Shown: positions 18,639 through 28,013, counted from the first letter of the stretch. The stretch is 64,000 bases of DNA from Treponema sp. (GCA_017534445.1 JAFXWC010000038.1:62001-126000); one strand, 5' to 3'. Numbers and translations: made by a program. Notes: a model not told the origin generated them from the letters alone.

Positions 18639-18908
18639 TTATATGCGATGCATCTCGGAGAAAACCTTCTCGTTCATCACGTTAACTTCTACGCCAAGGG
18701 AATGGCCTTCCTCCGTAAGCTCGGTGCGAACCTGGTCAATGGCAAGGTCTGCTGCGGAAAAGTCCACAATCATCATCATAACAAAATTACCGCTAAGAAC
18801 GGTCTGAGTAATGTCATCAATATTTATAGAATGTTTTGCAAGGTATGCGGAAACTTTGGCAATAATGCCCATCTTGTCCCCGCCAACAACTGTAATAATC
18901 GCTTTCAT
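18639..18908 (-). CDS. ACT-domain protein (UPF0237 type)
   Basis: An 89-aa single ACT domain, likely a small-molecule (amino acid) sensor; exact role unknown. The N-terminus MKAIITVVGGDKMGIIAKVS and the DITQTVLSGNF stretch match the short ACT proteins of the GcvR-like UPF0237 group. A TTGAAA-17-TATTAT promoter ends 8 nt before the ATG, so the mRNA is leaderless or nearly so; GGTGA is the only possible ribosome site. It stands alone, convergent with aat. Confidence 0.85.
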   Translation of the reverse strand: MKAIITVVGGDKMGIIAKVSAYLAKHSINIDDITQTVLSGNFVMMMIVDFSAADLAIDQVRTELTEEGHSLGVEVNVMNEKVFSEMHRI

Positions 18909-18916
18909 AGTTCACC

Positions 18917-18945
18917 ATAATAATGAATTGGGCACACTTTTTCAA
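18917..18945 (-). promoter_or_regulatory. Promoter of the ACT-domain gene
   Basis: The minus strand has TTGAAA, 17 nt, TATTAT. The -10 ends 8 nt from the ATG, predicting a start of transcription at or 1-2 nt before the start codon. Confidence 0.7.
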
Positions 18946-18956
18946 GATAGGCTATT

Positions 18957-19095
18957 GGACGGTGCTTTTTTACGCTCTACCATTGTACTCTTTGGCTTAA
19001 TTCGACCGCCCATGCCTTTGCGCCACCGCCGTTCCGCCCTTCGCCTATTCGGCTCATACCGCTACGAGGTACTAAAGGGGCTCCATGGCGGCGTA
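18957..19095 (-). repeat. Intergenic repeat, family B copy 2 (with T module)
   Basis: Inverted relative to copy 1: the plus strand starts GGACGGTGCTTTTTTACG, then CTCTACCATTG, TTAATTCGACC, CATGCCTTTGCGCCACCGCC, CTACGAGGTACTAAAGGGG, and ends CTCCATGGCGGCGTA. It lies between two minus-strand genes in tandem, and ends just after the stop region of the 19111-19764 gene. Confidence 0.85.
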
Positions 19096-19110
19096 TATTT
19101 TTCGAGTCTC

Positions 19111-19764
19111 CTACAGCAAAGAAACAAAGCACATTGCAAAAGAAACAAACTTAATCATTTTTCTCTTCCGCGACAAAAGCCCCTCTTCCCGCGAATAAAT
19201 GAATGAGGGCAGAGTGTATTTTTCCTGAACCTGTTTGGGAGACGACAAACTCATAATTTTGAATCCATCACTGCCACTATATTCATACACATATTTGCCA
19301 GATTCATTGAGACTTTCCAATGCGTAGCCATCCCTGTCATAGCGGGTGCTGCTCACAAACTTGGTATTTTCAAAGAAGGTGATTATATGCTCGTCGCCAT
19401 CCCTTTCGTAGACGTTACGGTAAACACTTCCTGTTTGCAAATCCGAAAGCGTCACCTCAACAATGTCATTTGATATTTTTTTCAATCCACCGCCAGACTT
19501 ATAATATTCATCAAAAGGCCAGCAATATATCTCGAAGCCACCTAATTTTTCATTCTCCAGCTGGGCAAAAGTATCGGGCAACTTGTTGTGGTGGTCATAA
19601 TACCTTTGCACGCGGTGAACCAGCATTTCAATCTGTCCGGCGGCACATGCAGTCGCAGTCCTCATAAAAGAACAGTCATAATCGTAGCTGTCATAGTCAA
19701 AAGATGCAACATGCAAAACAGAAAAAAGCACCATGCAGGCCGCAAGAAAAATTCTTCTATACAC
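19111..19764 (-). CDS. Exported protein of unknown function
   Basis: A 217-aa protein I do not recognise. Residues 1-21 look like a signal peptide (MYRRIFLAACMVLFSVLHVA). The mature part starts with a Tyr/Asp-rich stretch (FDYDSYDYDC), followed by MLVHRVQRYYDHHNKLPDTF, a pattern reminiscent of pilin-like or G-protein-like secreted proteins where a short helix precedes a proline turn; this is only a resemblance. Start is GTG with GAGG 7 nt upstream. The C-terminal residues (LLSRKRKMIKFVSF) are basic-hydrophobic and may be read-through near a repeat. Confidence 0.55.
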   Translation of the reverse strand: MYRRIFLAACMVLFSVLHVASFDYDSYDYDCSFMRTATACAAGQIEMLVHRVQRYYDHHNKLPDTFAQLENEKLGGFEIYCWPFDEYYKSGGGLKKISNDIVEVTLSDLQTGSVYRNVYERDGDEHIITFFENTKFVSSTRYDRDGYALESLNESGKYVYEYSGSDGFKIMSLSSPKQVQEKYTLPSFIYSREEGLLSRKRKMIKFVSFAMCFVSLL

Positions 19765-19863
19765 TTTCTGCCTCTTGAATATTATTTATCGTCAGCAAAA
19801 CACATCTTATTATCTTTGTCAACCCAAAGCAATTGAGGTGAAACATAAGGTAGCCGAGCAAAC

Positions 19864-19982
19864 ACGGCAGGGATTGGAGGGGCGGCGCAGCCGTTGCTGG
19901 GGGTGAGGTCCCTGAGCACAGTCGAAGGGCCGAACCACCAGCAATGGAGCGGGTTGGGCCCCGCGGAACCCCGGAAAGCCCA
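19864..19982 (+). repeat. Intergenic repeat, family A copy A6
   Basis: Starts GGGATTGGAGGGGCGGCG, contains a CCCTGAGCACAGTCGAAGGG hairpin inside a longer loop flanked by TTGCTGG/CCAGCAA, and ends GCGGAACCCCGGAAAGCCC. It lies in the 450-bp divergent gap between the 19111-19764 gene and the PAP2 gene. Besides this repeat and the PAP2 promoter I see nothing else there. Confidence 0.85.
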
Positions 19983-20170
19983 CACAAATGGCCTCCTTGC
20001 CATTTTTGACGCCTTGTTGCTTTGCTAACAAATGACGCGACATCCTTGGCGCTATCTGTTTGCAGAAAAATGGCAAGGTGTTCTTTTACTAAGCGTTTGT
20101 CCAAAAAAGAAAGTGCCGCAAGAAGATGATAAGAAAAAATTTGGATTAACGGGCATGGCTTTTTAAGAGG

Positions 20171-20199
20171 TTGAAAATAGGTTTGAATTGATTTAAAAT
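20171..20199 (+). promoter_or_regulatory. Promoter of the PAP2-ybaK operon
   Basis: TTGAAA, 17 nt, TAAAAT. The ribosome site AGGGAG follows 7 nt before the ATG at 20219. Confidence 0.7.
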
Positions 20200-20218
20200 A
20201 TCTTTTAGGGAGATTGAC

Positions 20219-20764
20219 ATGGAAGAAAGCGCACTTCTTTTTGTTCAGGAACATATACGGCAGGGCTGGCTTAACGGGATTGTTGTTTTTATTACGAAGC
20301 TGGGCGACGTGGGATTTTTTTGGATAGCCCTTACGCTTGTGCTTTTTTGCATAGCCAAGACGCGGAAGACCGGGATTATGTGCCTTACTTCGATTGGAAT
20401 AATTCATATTGTGAACAACCTTATCATAAAAAATCTTGTTGGAAGGGTTAGGCCTTACGATGCAATCAGTCAGTTGCAGGCTCTGGTTCCGCCACTAAGG
20501 GATTCGTCTTTTCCTTCGGGACATTCGGCATGTTCATTTGCGGTTGCGATTGTTGTGTTCAGGAACCTGCCTAAAAAAATTGGGGTGCCTGTTCTTGTCC
20601 TTGCATTTTTGATTTCGCTGAGCAGGATTTATGTTGGCGTGCACTACCCCACGGATGTTGTCTGCGGTGCAATTTTTGGAACCCTTTCTGCGTTGGCGGC
20701 GGAATTTATTGTTAAGCACTTTGCAAAAAAAATAGAGAGTAAAAAATCAGGCGGGGAAAATTAA
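20219..20764 (+). CDS. PAP2-family membrane phosphatase
   Basis: A 181-aa integral membrane phosphatase, probably acting on lipid phosphates such as undecaprenyl pyrophosphate. The three-part acid-phosphatase signature is complete: KNLVGRVRP (KxxxxxxRP), FPSGHS, and SRIYVGVHYPTD (SRxxxxxHxxxD). Five to six hydrophobic segments surround it. AGGGAG precedes the ATG. ybaK follows after 1 nt, so they are one operon. It may recycle the lipid carrier used by MraY; this link is inference. Confidence 0.9.
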   Translation: MEESALLFVQEHIRQGWLNGIVVFITKLGDVGFFWIALTLVLFCIAKTRKTGIMCLTSIGIIHIVNNLIIKNLVGRVRPYDAISQLQALVPPLRDSSFPSGHSACSFAVAIVVFRNLPKKIGVPVLVLAFLISLSRIYVGVHYPTDVVCGAIFGTLSALAAEFIVKHFAKKIESKKSGGEN

Positions 20765-20765
20765 T

Positions 20766-21248
20766 ATGAAAAAGACAAATGCCATGCGTATTTTGGACGG
20801 ACTAAAGATTGCCTATACTGCGCACGAATATGCGGATGACGGTGAGCATGAACTTGAACGCGGGGCTGCGGAAAAGACTGCGGAAAAGCTTGGCATAGAC
20901 CCGGCTTGTGTTTTTAAGACGATTGTAATGCAGACGGAAAGCAAGGAAGTTGTTGTTTTTTGCCAGAGCGCCCTGCACGAGATAAACCTAAAGAAAGCGC
21001 GTAACGCTTGCGGTGCAAAGGAAGTTACTCCTGTAAAGCCGGCAGACCTTCTTGGGCTTACCGGTTACATACGCGGCGGATGTTCTCCGCTTGGAATGAA
21101 GAGGAAGTACCGCACTTTTATAGACAGCACTGCCGAAAAGTTTGAAAAGATTTTTATAAGCGCAGGTCTTCGTGGGGAACAGATAGAACTTGCACCGGCA
21201 GACTTGGCAAAAGCCGCCGATGCAGTTTTTTGTGACCTTGTGCTGTAG
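20766..21248 (+). CDS. ybaK: YbaK/EbsC-type Cys-tRNA(Pro) deacylase
   Basis: Hydrolyses cysteine mischarged on tRNA-Pro, a trans-editing function. The 160-aa domain has the invariant Lys in VFKTIVM, HEINLKKARNACGAKEV, and the loop GYIRGGCSPLGMK, all typical of YbaK. It is translated 1 nt after the PAP2 gene. Its end converges on the SPOR gene. Confidence 0.93.
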   Translation: MKKTNAMRILDGLKIAYTAHEYADDGEHELERGAAEKTAEKLGIDPACVFKTIVMQTESKEVVVFCQSALHEINLKKARNACGAKEVTPVKPADLLGLTGYIRGGCSPLGMKRKYRTFIDSTAEKFEKIFISAGLRGEQIELAPADLAKAADAVFCDLVL

Positions 21249-21262
21249 CTAGCTTACAAAGC

Positions 21263-22159
21263 CTATTTTTTTGCCAGGGAGCTTCCAGTATGAACAATCA
21301 TTGTTCCGCCGGAGTTTCTTGCAAAGTAGTCAAGCTTGTCTATCTGTTTTTGCCAGTATTCGGCTTCCGTGCGTGAAGTGTAGTCTCCAGCGCGCAAGCG
21401 GTACTTTAGAACACCAGCGTCTTCGTATGTAAAGACTTCGCACTTGATTGACTTTGCTTCGAGTACGGAGCGTGCCTCGTCTGCGTTTTTCTTGTTTACG
21501 AAAGCGCCAACCTGAACCCAGTAGCGGTCAGGGGACGGAGATGAGAGCACTGTCTTTGTTGAACCGGAAGACTTTTTTGCAGTCTTGCTGCCAGAAGCTG
21601 TATTTTTTGCAGAAGCAGTTGATTTTTTTGTGTTGCTTTCCAAAACTTTTGGTGCTGCCTTAGAAGCCTTTGTCTGCTTTGTCTGTTCGATTGCATCTGC
21701 CGCAACCTGATTCTGTGCCTTTACGGAAGAACCGGATGAAGCTCCTTCTTTTAAGGAATTCAAGTCGATTGTTGTAGTTCCGTCCTGAACAGCAGAAGCA
21801 CCGCCCGGTATTTCATAAACATTGGTAGAACCCTGAGAAATTACTGTCACGGAGTCCGCATGAGTTATTGAATTTGGAGATGCCTCTACAGGAGTTGAAT
21901 TTCCTGCCATGAGTGATGACGGTGTGGAAGCAAGGGCTGTTTCCTGTGCCGCAACCGGCTGATCATCCGTATATCCATAGCTTGAGTTTGTCAATGGCTT
22001 GTCTTCGGGAACCACCCACATGGATTCGCTGCCTTTCATTGACATTGCCGATGAGTTATTCTTCTGCGAATTGCCAAAGAAAAGAAACGCGGCTCCAATA
22101 ACCACGCATAAAAAAACTCCCGCTGCAATTAAAATCCACAATGTTCTTTTTTGTTCCAT
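21263..22159 (-). CDS. SPOR-domain membrane protein
   Basis: A probable cell-division or wall-associated protein. Of 298 aa, residues 8-28 form a single transmembrane helix, 30-210 a low-complexity Ser/Thr/Ala/Lys linker (periplasmic), and 215-295 a SPOR domain (YWVQVGAFVNKKNADEAR, CEVFTYEDAG, YRLRAGDYTSRTEAE), which in other bacteria binds denuded glycan strands at the septum. The start codon directly follows the coaE stop, in the polA-coaE-SPOR operon. Confidence 0.88.
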   Translation of the reverse strand: MEQKRTLWILIAAGVFLCVVIGAAFLFFGNSQKNNSSAMSMKGSESMWVVPEDKPLTNSSYGYTDDQPVAAQETALASTPSSLMAGNSTPVEASPNSITHADSVTVISQGSTNVYEIPGGASAVQDGTTTIDLNSLKEGASSGSSVKAQNQVAADAIEQTKQTKASKAAPKVLESNTKKSTASAKNTASGSKTAKKSSGSTKTVLSSPSPDRYWVQVGAFVNKKNADEARSVLEAKSIKCEVFTYEDAGVLKYRLRAGDYTSRTEAEYWQKQIDKLDYFARNSGGTMIVHTGSSLAKK

Positions 22160-22801
22160 TTATTTTTTCCCCTTTGCAGAAGCCGCCAGTACTTTTAGAA
22201 TTTTCTTTTCCAAACTCCGTCTGGAACCGGTATTCCATACCCTTTGAATATCGGCATTTGAATTTTGATATTTAGCAAAAAGGTTCTTTTGGCTGGCAAA
22301 ACGCTCAAGAATTTTCTTTGTAGGAAGTCCATCTCTTTTTCTGGCACGGAAATAGCGCATTATTAGGGGTGCGTCAACATAGAGAACAAATTGAACTTGT
22401 CTTAAAATTTCCGGGGTTTTATACAATACGGCTGCATTTATTACCACTCCGGGGATGGAGGAATCCTTTTGATTTTCTTCTATAAATTTCCTGATGATTC
22501 GCTCGGTTTCCGGGTAGACAATGGCTTCGTGGGCCTGCAAAAGCTGTGGAGAAGAAAAGACCACTTCACCCAAGGCCCTGCGGTTTACGCTTCCGTCTTC
22601 ATTCATAAGGGAAAGCCCCCTCTTCTTGGCCTCTTCTGCAAAGCGCCCAAAGATTTTTTCCCTTGCATTTTCCACAGCCTTATGCCCCGCAAGGTCTGCG
22701 TCTATGCAGGCGTAGCCCCTTTGCTCAAGGATTGAAGCCGCCGCATTTTTTCCTGCCGCCATTGGGCCTGTTACGCACAAAATCAATGGAACTGCCCCCA
22801 T
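22160..22801 (-). CDS. coaE: Dephospho-CoA kinase
   Basis: Catalyses the last step of coenzyme A synthesis, phosphorylation of dephospho-CoA. The 213-aa protein has a P-loop GPMAAGKN (with Asn in place of the usual Ser/Thr at the last position), DADLAGHKAVE, and the lid segment RYFRARKRDGLP. It overlaps the polA end by 19 nt and abuts the SPOR gene, so it is the middle gene of an operon. The Asn in the P-loop is worth noting. Confidence 0.93.
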   Translation of the reverse strand: MGAVPLILCVTGPMAAGKNAAASILEQRGYACIDADLAGHKAVENAREKIFGRFAEEAKKRGLSLMNEDGSVNRRALGEVVFSSPQLLQAHEAIVYPETERIIRKFIEENQKDSSIPGVVINAAVLYKTPEILRQVQFVLYVDAPLIMRYFRARKRDGLPTKKILERFASQKNLFAKYQNSNADIQRVWNTGSRRSLEKKILKVLAASAKGKK

Positions 22802-25656
22802 GACTTTCCGCTTTCTATGCTTACGCGGAGGGGAATGTTCAGCTTAAAGGCACTTTCCATCTTTGAGCGTATTAATTCTATAGAAGATTTTACTACAGAT
22901 TCATCATCGGGACATTCAAAGATTAGTTCATCGTGAACCTGCAGCAGCATCTTTAGCGGGCTCTTTGTACGCTCAATTTCTTGGTTCACGTCTATCATGG
23001 CTTTTTTTACTATGTCTGCCGCGCTGCCCTGTATTGGGGTGTTGATTGCAATTCTTTCTGCCGCCTGCTGTTCGTTCTTGTTGCGGCTGTTTATTCCGCG
23101 GATAAAGCGTCTTCTGCCGGTGATTGTCTGGGTAAAACCGTTGGCCCTTGCATCTGCTATTGTCTTTTCTATAAAGGCCTTAACCTGGGAGTATGTCGTA
23201 AAATACTGGCTTATGAAGTTCTGGGCTTGTGTGCGGCTTATGCCCAAATCCTTTGCCAAGCGGAAGGCACTCATGCCGTACATAACGCCAAAGTTTACGG
23301 TTTTTGCAAAGCGCCTCATGTCTGCGGTAACTTCTTCCGGCTTTATTCCGTAGATAAGGGCAGCTGTTGCCTTGTGAACGTCTATTCCCTGCTCAAAGGC
23401 TGAGCTAAGGTTTTTGTCTCCCGAAAGATGGGCAAGAACCACAAGTTCTATCTGGGAATAGTCCGCCGAAATTAGCACGGTTCCACTTTCTGCAGTAAAA
23501 GCCGAGCGGATTTTTCTTCCAGCCTCTTCGCGCACCGGTATGTTCTGAAGGTTTGGGTCGCGGCTAGAAAGTCTTCCGGTTGCGGTTCCTGTTTGCATAA
23601 AGGATGTGTGTATGCGGCCATTTTTGTCTGCCAACAGAGGGAGTGTTTCTACATAAGTGTTCTGCAATTTTACCGACTTTCTAAAGTCAAGGATTGCGTT
23701 TGGAAGGGGATCATCAGTGCGCTCTGCAAGTTCCTCCAAGACGGCTGTGTCCGTACTGTAGCCTGTCTTTGTCTTTTTGCCCGGAACAAGCCCCCTTTCT
23801 GTAAACAAAACTTCCTGCAGCTGCTTTGTGCTTGCTATGTTGAATTCATGCCCTGCTTCTGAATATATGAGCGACTTCTTTTCTTCTATAATCTTGGAAA
23901 GCTCCACATTGTAGTCAGAAAGAATTTTCTTGTCCAGGTGGATTCCCCGGTTTTCCATGGATGAAAGGATTGGAAGCAGGGGCATTTCCGTATTAAAGAA
24001 GATGTCATTAAGGCCTTCCGATTCAATCTGCTTCTTTAGGATATTCCACAGCTGAAGGGTAAAGTCCGCATCCTCTGCGCCATAGCGGTACGCATCTTTA
24101 AGCGGTACGTCTGCAAAGCTCTGCCCCTTCTGCACAAGGTCCTTGAATTCAATTCCGCAAAGGCCAAGCTTTGTCTCTGCAAGGTATTCAAGGCCATAGG
24201 GCGACTTTCCCAAGGCATCGGGATCCAGTAGCCAGGCCGCAACCATGGTGTCTGCTATTTTGCAAGCTGGCTTTTCTGCTACAATGCAACCTGCTGTATG
24301 CAAAACTTCCAGGTCAAACTTTCCGTTGTGCATTACGAGTGTTGCGCCGGGATTTTTTAGTATGCGCTCAAGCTGAAAAAGGCAGTCTTCCTTTGCAATG
24401 GTTTCTTCTGCAAACATTCCGCCGGGAAGAACTACTGGAACGTAAACGGCCTCCCCTTCTTTTACGCAGAGGCTAAAGCCGACAAGACCTGATGCGTGGG
24501 TGTCCAGACCGTCGGTTTCCGTGTCAAAGGCAATTTCAAGACTTGGATTGGATTTTTTGTCCATGGCTGAATCTATGAATTTCTTTAGTTCATCAGCGCT
24601 TGTTATTGGGCGGTACTTTCCCTCGTTCTTGCGGATGGGGAGGGGTGCGTTATCTTCGTTTGCAGATGAAGCGGGTGCAGCTCCGGATTCAACTGAAGCA
24701 GCGGTCAAGGCTGTTGCAGAAGCAGTTGCAGTGGCAGCAGCAGACGCAACAGTCGAATCAGCATTTCCTTCCTTTAAGAAAGCACGCGAAACAGCTTCTG
24801 CCCCAAGTTCAGCAAGAGCCTTTCCTGCCGCAGCGTAATCAAGCTTGGCGGTGGAAAAAGATTCAAAGTCAATTTCGATTGGAACGTCGCTCCTTAGCGA
24901 AATAAGCTTCTTGGAAAAATATGCGTTTTCCTTGTCGCCGCGAATCTTCTGGCCAAGAGCACCCTTAATTTCTTCCGCATGTTCATAGATTCCGTCAAGG
25001 GAACCGTACTGGGTCAAAAGCTTTATTGCGGTCTTGTCTCCAACGCCCTTAACACCCGGCACGTTGTCCGCAGCATCACCTGTTAGCGAAAGGTAGTCCA
25101 AAATCATCTCCGGGGGAATTCCCCACTTGGCCTTAACCTCTTCTATGCCGTCTGTTTCCCAACCGCCGTTGGCTTTGTCCGGCTGCATTTCCTTGCATGT
25201 TTCCGTAACAAGCTGAAGCAAGTCCTTGTCCCCGCTAAGAATGCGGAGCTGCCTGCCCTCCTTTGCACACTTTGCCGCAACGGTTGCAATAATGTCATCT
25301 GCCTCAAAGCCGTCAACACGAAGGACAGGAATACCCAAAGCCTTTAGCACATCCTCTATCCAGGGAACCTGGGCATGAAGGTCATCGGGAGTCTTCTGAC
25401 GGGTGGCCTTGTATTCAGCAAAAAGCTCGTGGCGGAAAGTCTTGGTACGGCTGTCAAAAGCGGCCGCAATGTAGGCAGGGTTGTGCTTTGCCAAAAGTGC
25501 TTTTAGGTTGCGGAAAAAAATCACAACCGCGCTAATGTTTTCCTTTCTCTGATTTGTGAGCGGGTGGCTAAAAAGGGCATAGTAGGCCCTGTAGATAAGT
25601 CCGTACGAATCCAAAATGTAAACGGCATTCTCCGCCGAAGAAATGTTCTTGTCCAT
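22783..25656 (-). CDS. polA: DNA polymerase I
   Basis: Repair and Okazaki-fragment polymerase with three domains in 957 aa. The 5' nuclease opens YILDSYGLIYRAYYALF. The 3'-5' exonuclease appears active: FDTETDGLD (Exo I), HNGKFDLEV (Exo II), YGAEDAD (Exo III). Polymerase motifs are DYSQIELVVLAHLSGD (A), KTVNFGVMYG (B) and VHDELIFE (C). An Ala/Ser/Thr-rich linker of about 45 residues (near 294-340) separates the first two domains. The ATG at 25656 is chosen: the family N-terminus follows, and an extended -10 (TGCTACTAT) ends 7 nt before it, implying a leaderless mRNA. An upstream ATG at 25701 precedes the promoter. Confidence 0.96.
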   Translation of the reverse strand: MDKNISSAENAVYILDSYGLIYRAYYALFSHPLTNQRKENISAVVIFFRNLKALLAKHNPAYIAAAFDSRTKTFRHELFAEYKATRQKTPDDLHAQVPWIEDVLKALGIPVLRVDGFEADDIIATVAAKCAKEGRQLRILSGDKDLLQLVTETCKEMQPDKANGGWETDGIEEVKAKWGIPPEMILDYLSLTGDAADNVPGVKGVGDKTAIKLLTQYGSLDGIYEHAEEIKGALGQKIRGDKENAYFSKKLISLRSDVPIEIDFESFSTAKLDYAAAGKALAELGAEAVSRAFLKEGNADSTVASAAATATASATALTAASVESGAAPASSANEDNAPLPIRKNEGKYRPITSADELKKFIDSAMDKKSNPSLEIAFDTETDGLDTHASGLVGFSLCVKEGEAVYVPVVLPGGMFAEETIAKEDCLFQLERILKNPGATLVMHNGKFDLEVLHTAGCIVAEKPACKIADTMVAAWLLDPDALGKSPYGLEYLAETKLGLCGIEFKDLVQKGQSFADVPLKDAYRYGAEDADFTLQLWNILKKQIESEGLNDIFFNTEMPLLPILSSMENRGIHLDKKILSDYNVELSKIIEEKKSLIYSEAGHEFNIASTKQLQEVLFTERGLVPGKKTKTGYSTDTAVLEELAERTDDPLPNAILDFRKSVKLQNTYVETLPLLADKNGRIHTSFMQTGTATGRLSSRDPNLQNIPVREEAGRKIRSAFTAESGTVLISADYSQIELVVLAHLSGDKNLSSAFEQGIDVHKATAALIYGIKPEEVTADMRRFAKTVNFGVMYGMSAFRLAKDLGISRTQAQNFISQYFTTYSQVKAFIEKTIADARANGFTQTITGRRRFIRGINSRNKNEQQAAERIAINTPIQGSAADIVKKAMIDVNQEIERTKSPLKMLLQVHDELIFECPDDESVVKSSIELIRSKMESAFKLNIPLRVSIESGKSWGQFH

Positions 25657-25663
25657 AAAAAAC

Positions 25664-25672
25664 ATAGTAGCA
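25664..25672 (-). promoter_or_regulatory. Extended -10 of polA (leaderless)
   Basis: The minus strand reads TGCTACTAT followed by seven nt and the ATG. No Shine-Dalgarno sequence fits between. Confidence 0.6.
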
Positions 25673-25736
25673 CTTTTTAAAGTAAAATAATAGTTCGGCA
25701 TTAAGATTTATACTTCCATTACAAAGATAACTTTGG

Positions 25737-25742
25737 TATAAT
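25737..25742 (+). promoter_or_regulatory. -10 element of the 25749 lipoprotein gene (leaderless)
   Basis: TATAAT, then GCCCCC, then the ATG. Transcription would start on or next to the A of ATG. The -35 is weak. Confidence 0.6.
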
Positions 25743-25748
25743 GCCCCC

Positions 25749-28007
25749 ATGAAAAAAGTAATTGCATTTGCCACAGCCCTTTTACTGGCCCCTGTATTCT
25801 TTATAAGCTGCACGAAAAAATCAGACAAAGAAATAAAAAGCGAAAGTTCACAAGAAGAAGTGTCCGATTCAAAACCAAACAAAAGTGATGGTAAAAAAGA
25901 AGCGCCGGATGAATCTGCAAAAGCCGCAGAAGAGATAGTCTGGTTTGGCTCAGAAAGCACCCCCTTTGACAAGGCAAGCCTAACCGATGCCCCCACAAGC
26001 TTTTCTGAGTTTTCTACGGTTCTTGCAATCGGTGACCAGATTGTAATTCCGCAAGACTGTGACGTATACAAATCGCCCAACAGCCAGGACTTTAAGGAAA
26101 GCCCCGGAAAGCTAAAGGAAGGAAGCACAGTGCACCTGCTTTACCAAGACCAAGACAAAAACTGGCTCTGCTTTGTAGACGAAAAAGGCAACAGTGCCTG
26201 GGCAAAAACATCAATTCCTTTTAAGCAAAGGCAGTACACAAACAAGGACAGCATAATCCGAAAGCTTTGGGAAAAAAACGGCTTTGATCTTGCGGCATTC
26301 AGCCCAGACGGAAAAACTGTCGCCTTTCACCGCTGGGATTACCGCTTTAGCTCGGCAGAAGGACTTTCTGTTTGCGACAGGGCAACAGGGGAAGAGCTTT
26401 TTGTAACAGAAGCAAAACCACGCAGCCGCATAGCAATGGCATATTCCCCAGACGGCGAATACATTTATTATGTTAGGGACGACAAGTATTTAATGCAGGT
26501 TTGCATAAAAGACAAGACCCAAAAAGACCTTGGCAGCCCTACCCCCTACCAGGCTTCAATAAACGACCACTCTGAATTCCTACAGAGCATACACCCGCTT
26601 CCCGACGGAGAAAACATACTCTGCGGCGTATACTATGAATCTTGGGCAATGTACAACCTAAAGACCCAATCGTGGACCTACAAAACAGGCGGCGACTTTA
26701 TGTGGGCAAACAGCTTTGCCTTTTCCCCGGACGGAAAATACATAGCAGGCAGCGCAGGAAACCCTACAGACCTCTGCGTGTGGAAAATGGACACAAGGGA
26801 AATTGTCTGGCAAAAAATGCGCGACTTTGGCGGAGACCTGTATTATTCCGCGGACGGCAAAACCCTGTACGTGGTTAACGGAACAGGAATCACTGCACTA
26901 AATGCTTTGACCGGTGAAGAAATTTCTAAGACCTACATAGAATTTCCCTACCACTACAACATTTATTCTTGGCAGGTAATTCCAAAAAAAGACCGTGTCT
27001 TGTTCACAGTAAACGAAGAAAAGAGCGGGCAATACGACAGCGAGCACGGATTCACCTACCTTTATGTCTATGAACTTTCAACAGGCAAGCTTGTTCAGGC
27101 TGAACACATAGAAGACGCTGGCAAAAAAATAGAGGCCCTTGCAATAAGCCCGGACGGAAAATACATCTCCATAAGGATAAAAGACGGAAGCCACGTAAAT
27201 GAATGCCACCAGGTAATATGCGCGGTAAACCTGGACAAGAAGGCAAAAGAAATGCCCAGTGTAAAGCACAGCAAGGATGAAGAAAAAAGCAGAAGATTCC
27301 TTCTTGAAAATTCCTTTACAGCCGGCTGGTGGAGACTAAGCTTTTACCCGAACGGAGTGTACGGTCTTTGGGCCAGGCACGACGGCACCATGACAGGCAA
27401 CTGGATTCTTAAAAAGAGCGAAAATCGCGAGGGTTACTATGAAGTTGCACTTTCCACTCCCATGCACGGAGGAAAGAAAGAGCCATATTCCTTTACCAAC
27501 CAGTACAACATGCAGGCTTCTTTTCCGGGAGAATATATGGTCTATCCCGATTACGAGGATTTTGACTGCAAGGGTTCACTCGGAGCTTATGACGACGGTG
27601 ACCCCATTCTTCAGAGCGAAAGGCCAAGCCCCGCATGGAAGACCTACTATTACAAGGGCGAAAATGTGCTAAAGTATCCGGGCTGGGGTGACAAAGACGC
27701 AAAATACCTTACGGTTCTTGAAAACACAAAGATGAGGAAAGAACCTTCCCTTAACGCAGAGACGGTCTCGCTTGCATATTTTGACTACCAAAATGAAAAA
27801 TACATAGAAAGCAGAAACGTGGTCTATGCAGGACAGGTAATCCGAATCATTGGTGCTACAGAAAGAAAAGAGACCATAGACGGAAAAACCGCCCCCTGGT
27901 ACTTGATTTACGAGGATGACCACAACGGCGGAGAGTTTACGGAAGGAAGCCTTGTCTGGGTGTACGGAGGCTACAGTTACGAAAGCGACTTGAAAGACGC
28001 AAAGTAA
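25749..28007 (+). CDS. Lipoprotein: SH3-like / WD40-like beta-propeller / SH3-like
   Basis: A 752-aa envelope protein with no known function. Signal peptide with lipobox FFISC (Cys20), then a charged Ser/Lys spacer (22-60). Residues 95-155 form an SH3-like domain (CDVYKSPNSQDF... WAKTSIPF). Residues 180-500 carry at least five propeller blades marked by SPDGK-type turns (AFSPDGKTVAF, AYSPDGEYIYY, AFSPDGKYIAG, YSADGKTLYV, AISPDGKYISI). The C-terminal 90 residues form a second SH3-like domain with KETIDGKTAPW and WVYGGYS, which is shared with the protein at 44876-45889. Likely binds peptidoglycan or protein partners. Confidence 0.75.
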   Translation: MKKVIAFATALLLAPVFFISCTKKSDKEIKSESSQEEVSDSKPNKSDGKKEAPDESAKAAEEIVWFGSESTPFDKASLTDAPTSFSEFSTVLAIGDQIVIPQDCDVYKSPNSQDFKESPGKLKEGSTVHLLYQDQDKNWLCFVDEKGNSAWAKTSIPFKQRQYTNKDSIIRKLWEKNGFDLAAFSPDGKTVAFHRWDYRFSSAEGLSVCDRATGEELFVTEAKPRSRIAMAYSPDGEYIYYVRDDKYLMQVCIKDKTQKDLGSPTPYQASINDHSEFLQSIHPLPDGENILCGVYYESWAMYNLKTQSWTYKTGGDFMWANSFAFSPDGKYIAGSAGNPTDLCVWKMDTREIVWQKMRDFGGDLYYSADGKTLYVVNGTGITALNALTGEEISKTYIEFPYHYNIYSWQVIPKKDRVLFTVNEEKSGQYDSEHGFTYLYVYELSTGKLVQAEHIEDAGKKIEALAISPDGKYISIRIKDGSHVNECHQVICAVNLDKKAKEMPSVKHSKDEEKSRRFLLENSFTAGWWRLSFYPNGVYGLWARHDGTMTGNWILKKSENREGYYEVALSTPMHGGKKEPYSFTNQYNMQASFPGEYMVYPDYEDFDCKGSLGAYDDGDPILQSERPSPAWKTYYYKGENVLKYPGWGDKDAKYLTVLENTKMRKEPSLNAETVSLAYFDYQNEKYIESRNVVYAGQVIRIIGATERKETIDGKTAPWYLIYEDDHNGGEFTEGSLVWVYGGYSYESDLKDAK

Positions 28008-28013
28008 AAGCTT

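Noticed and set aside
19757..20407. 216-aa minus-strand open frame
   Set aside because: It is antisense to the PAP2 gene and runs across repeat A6; no family features, no ribosome site.
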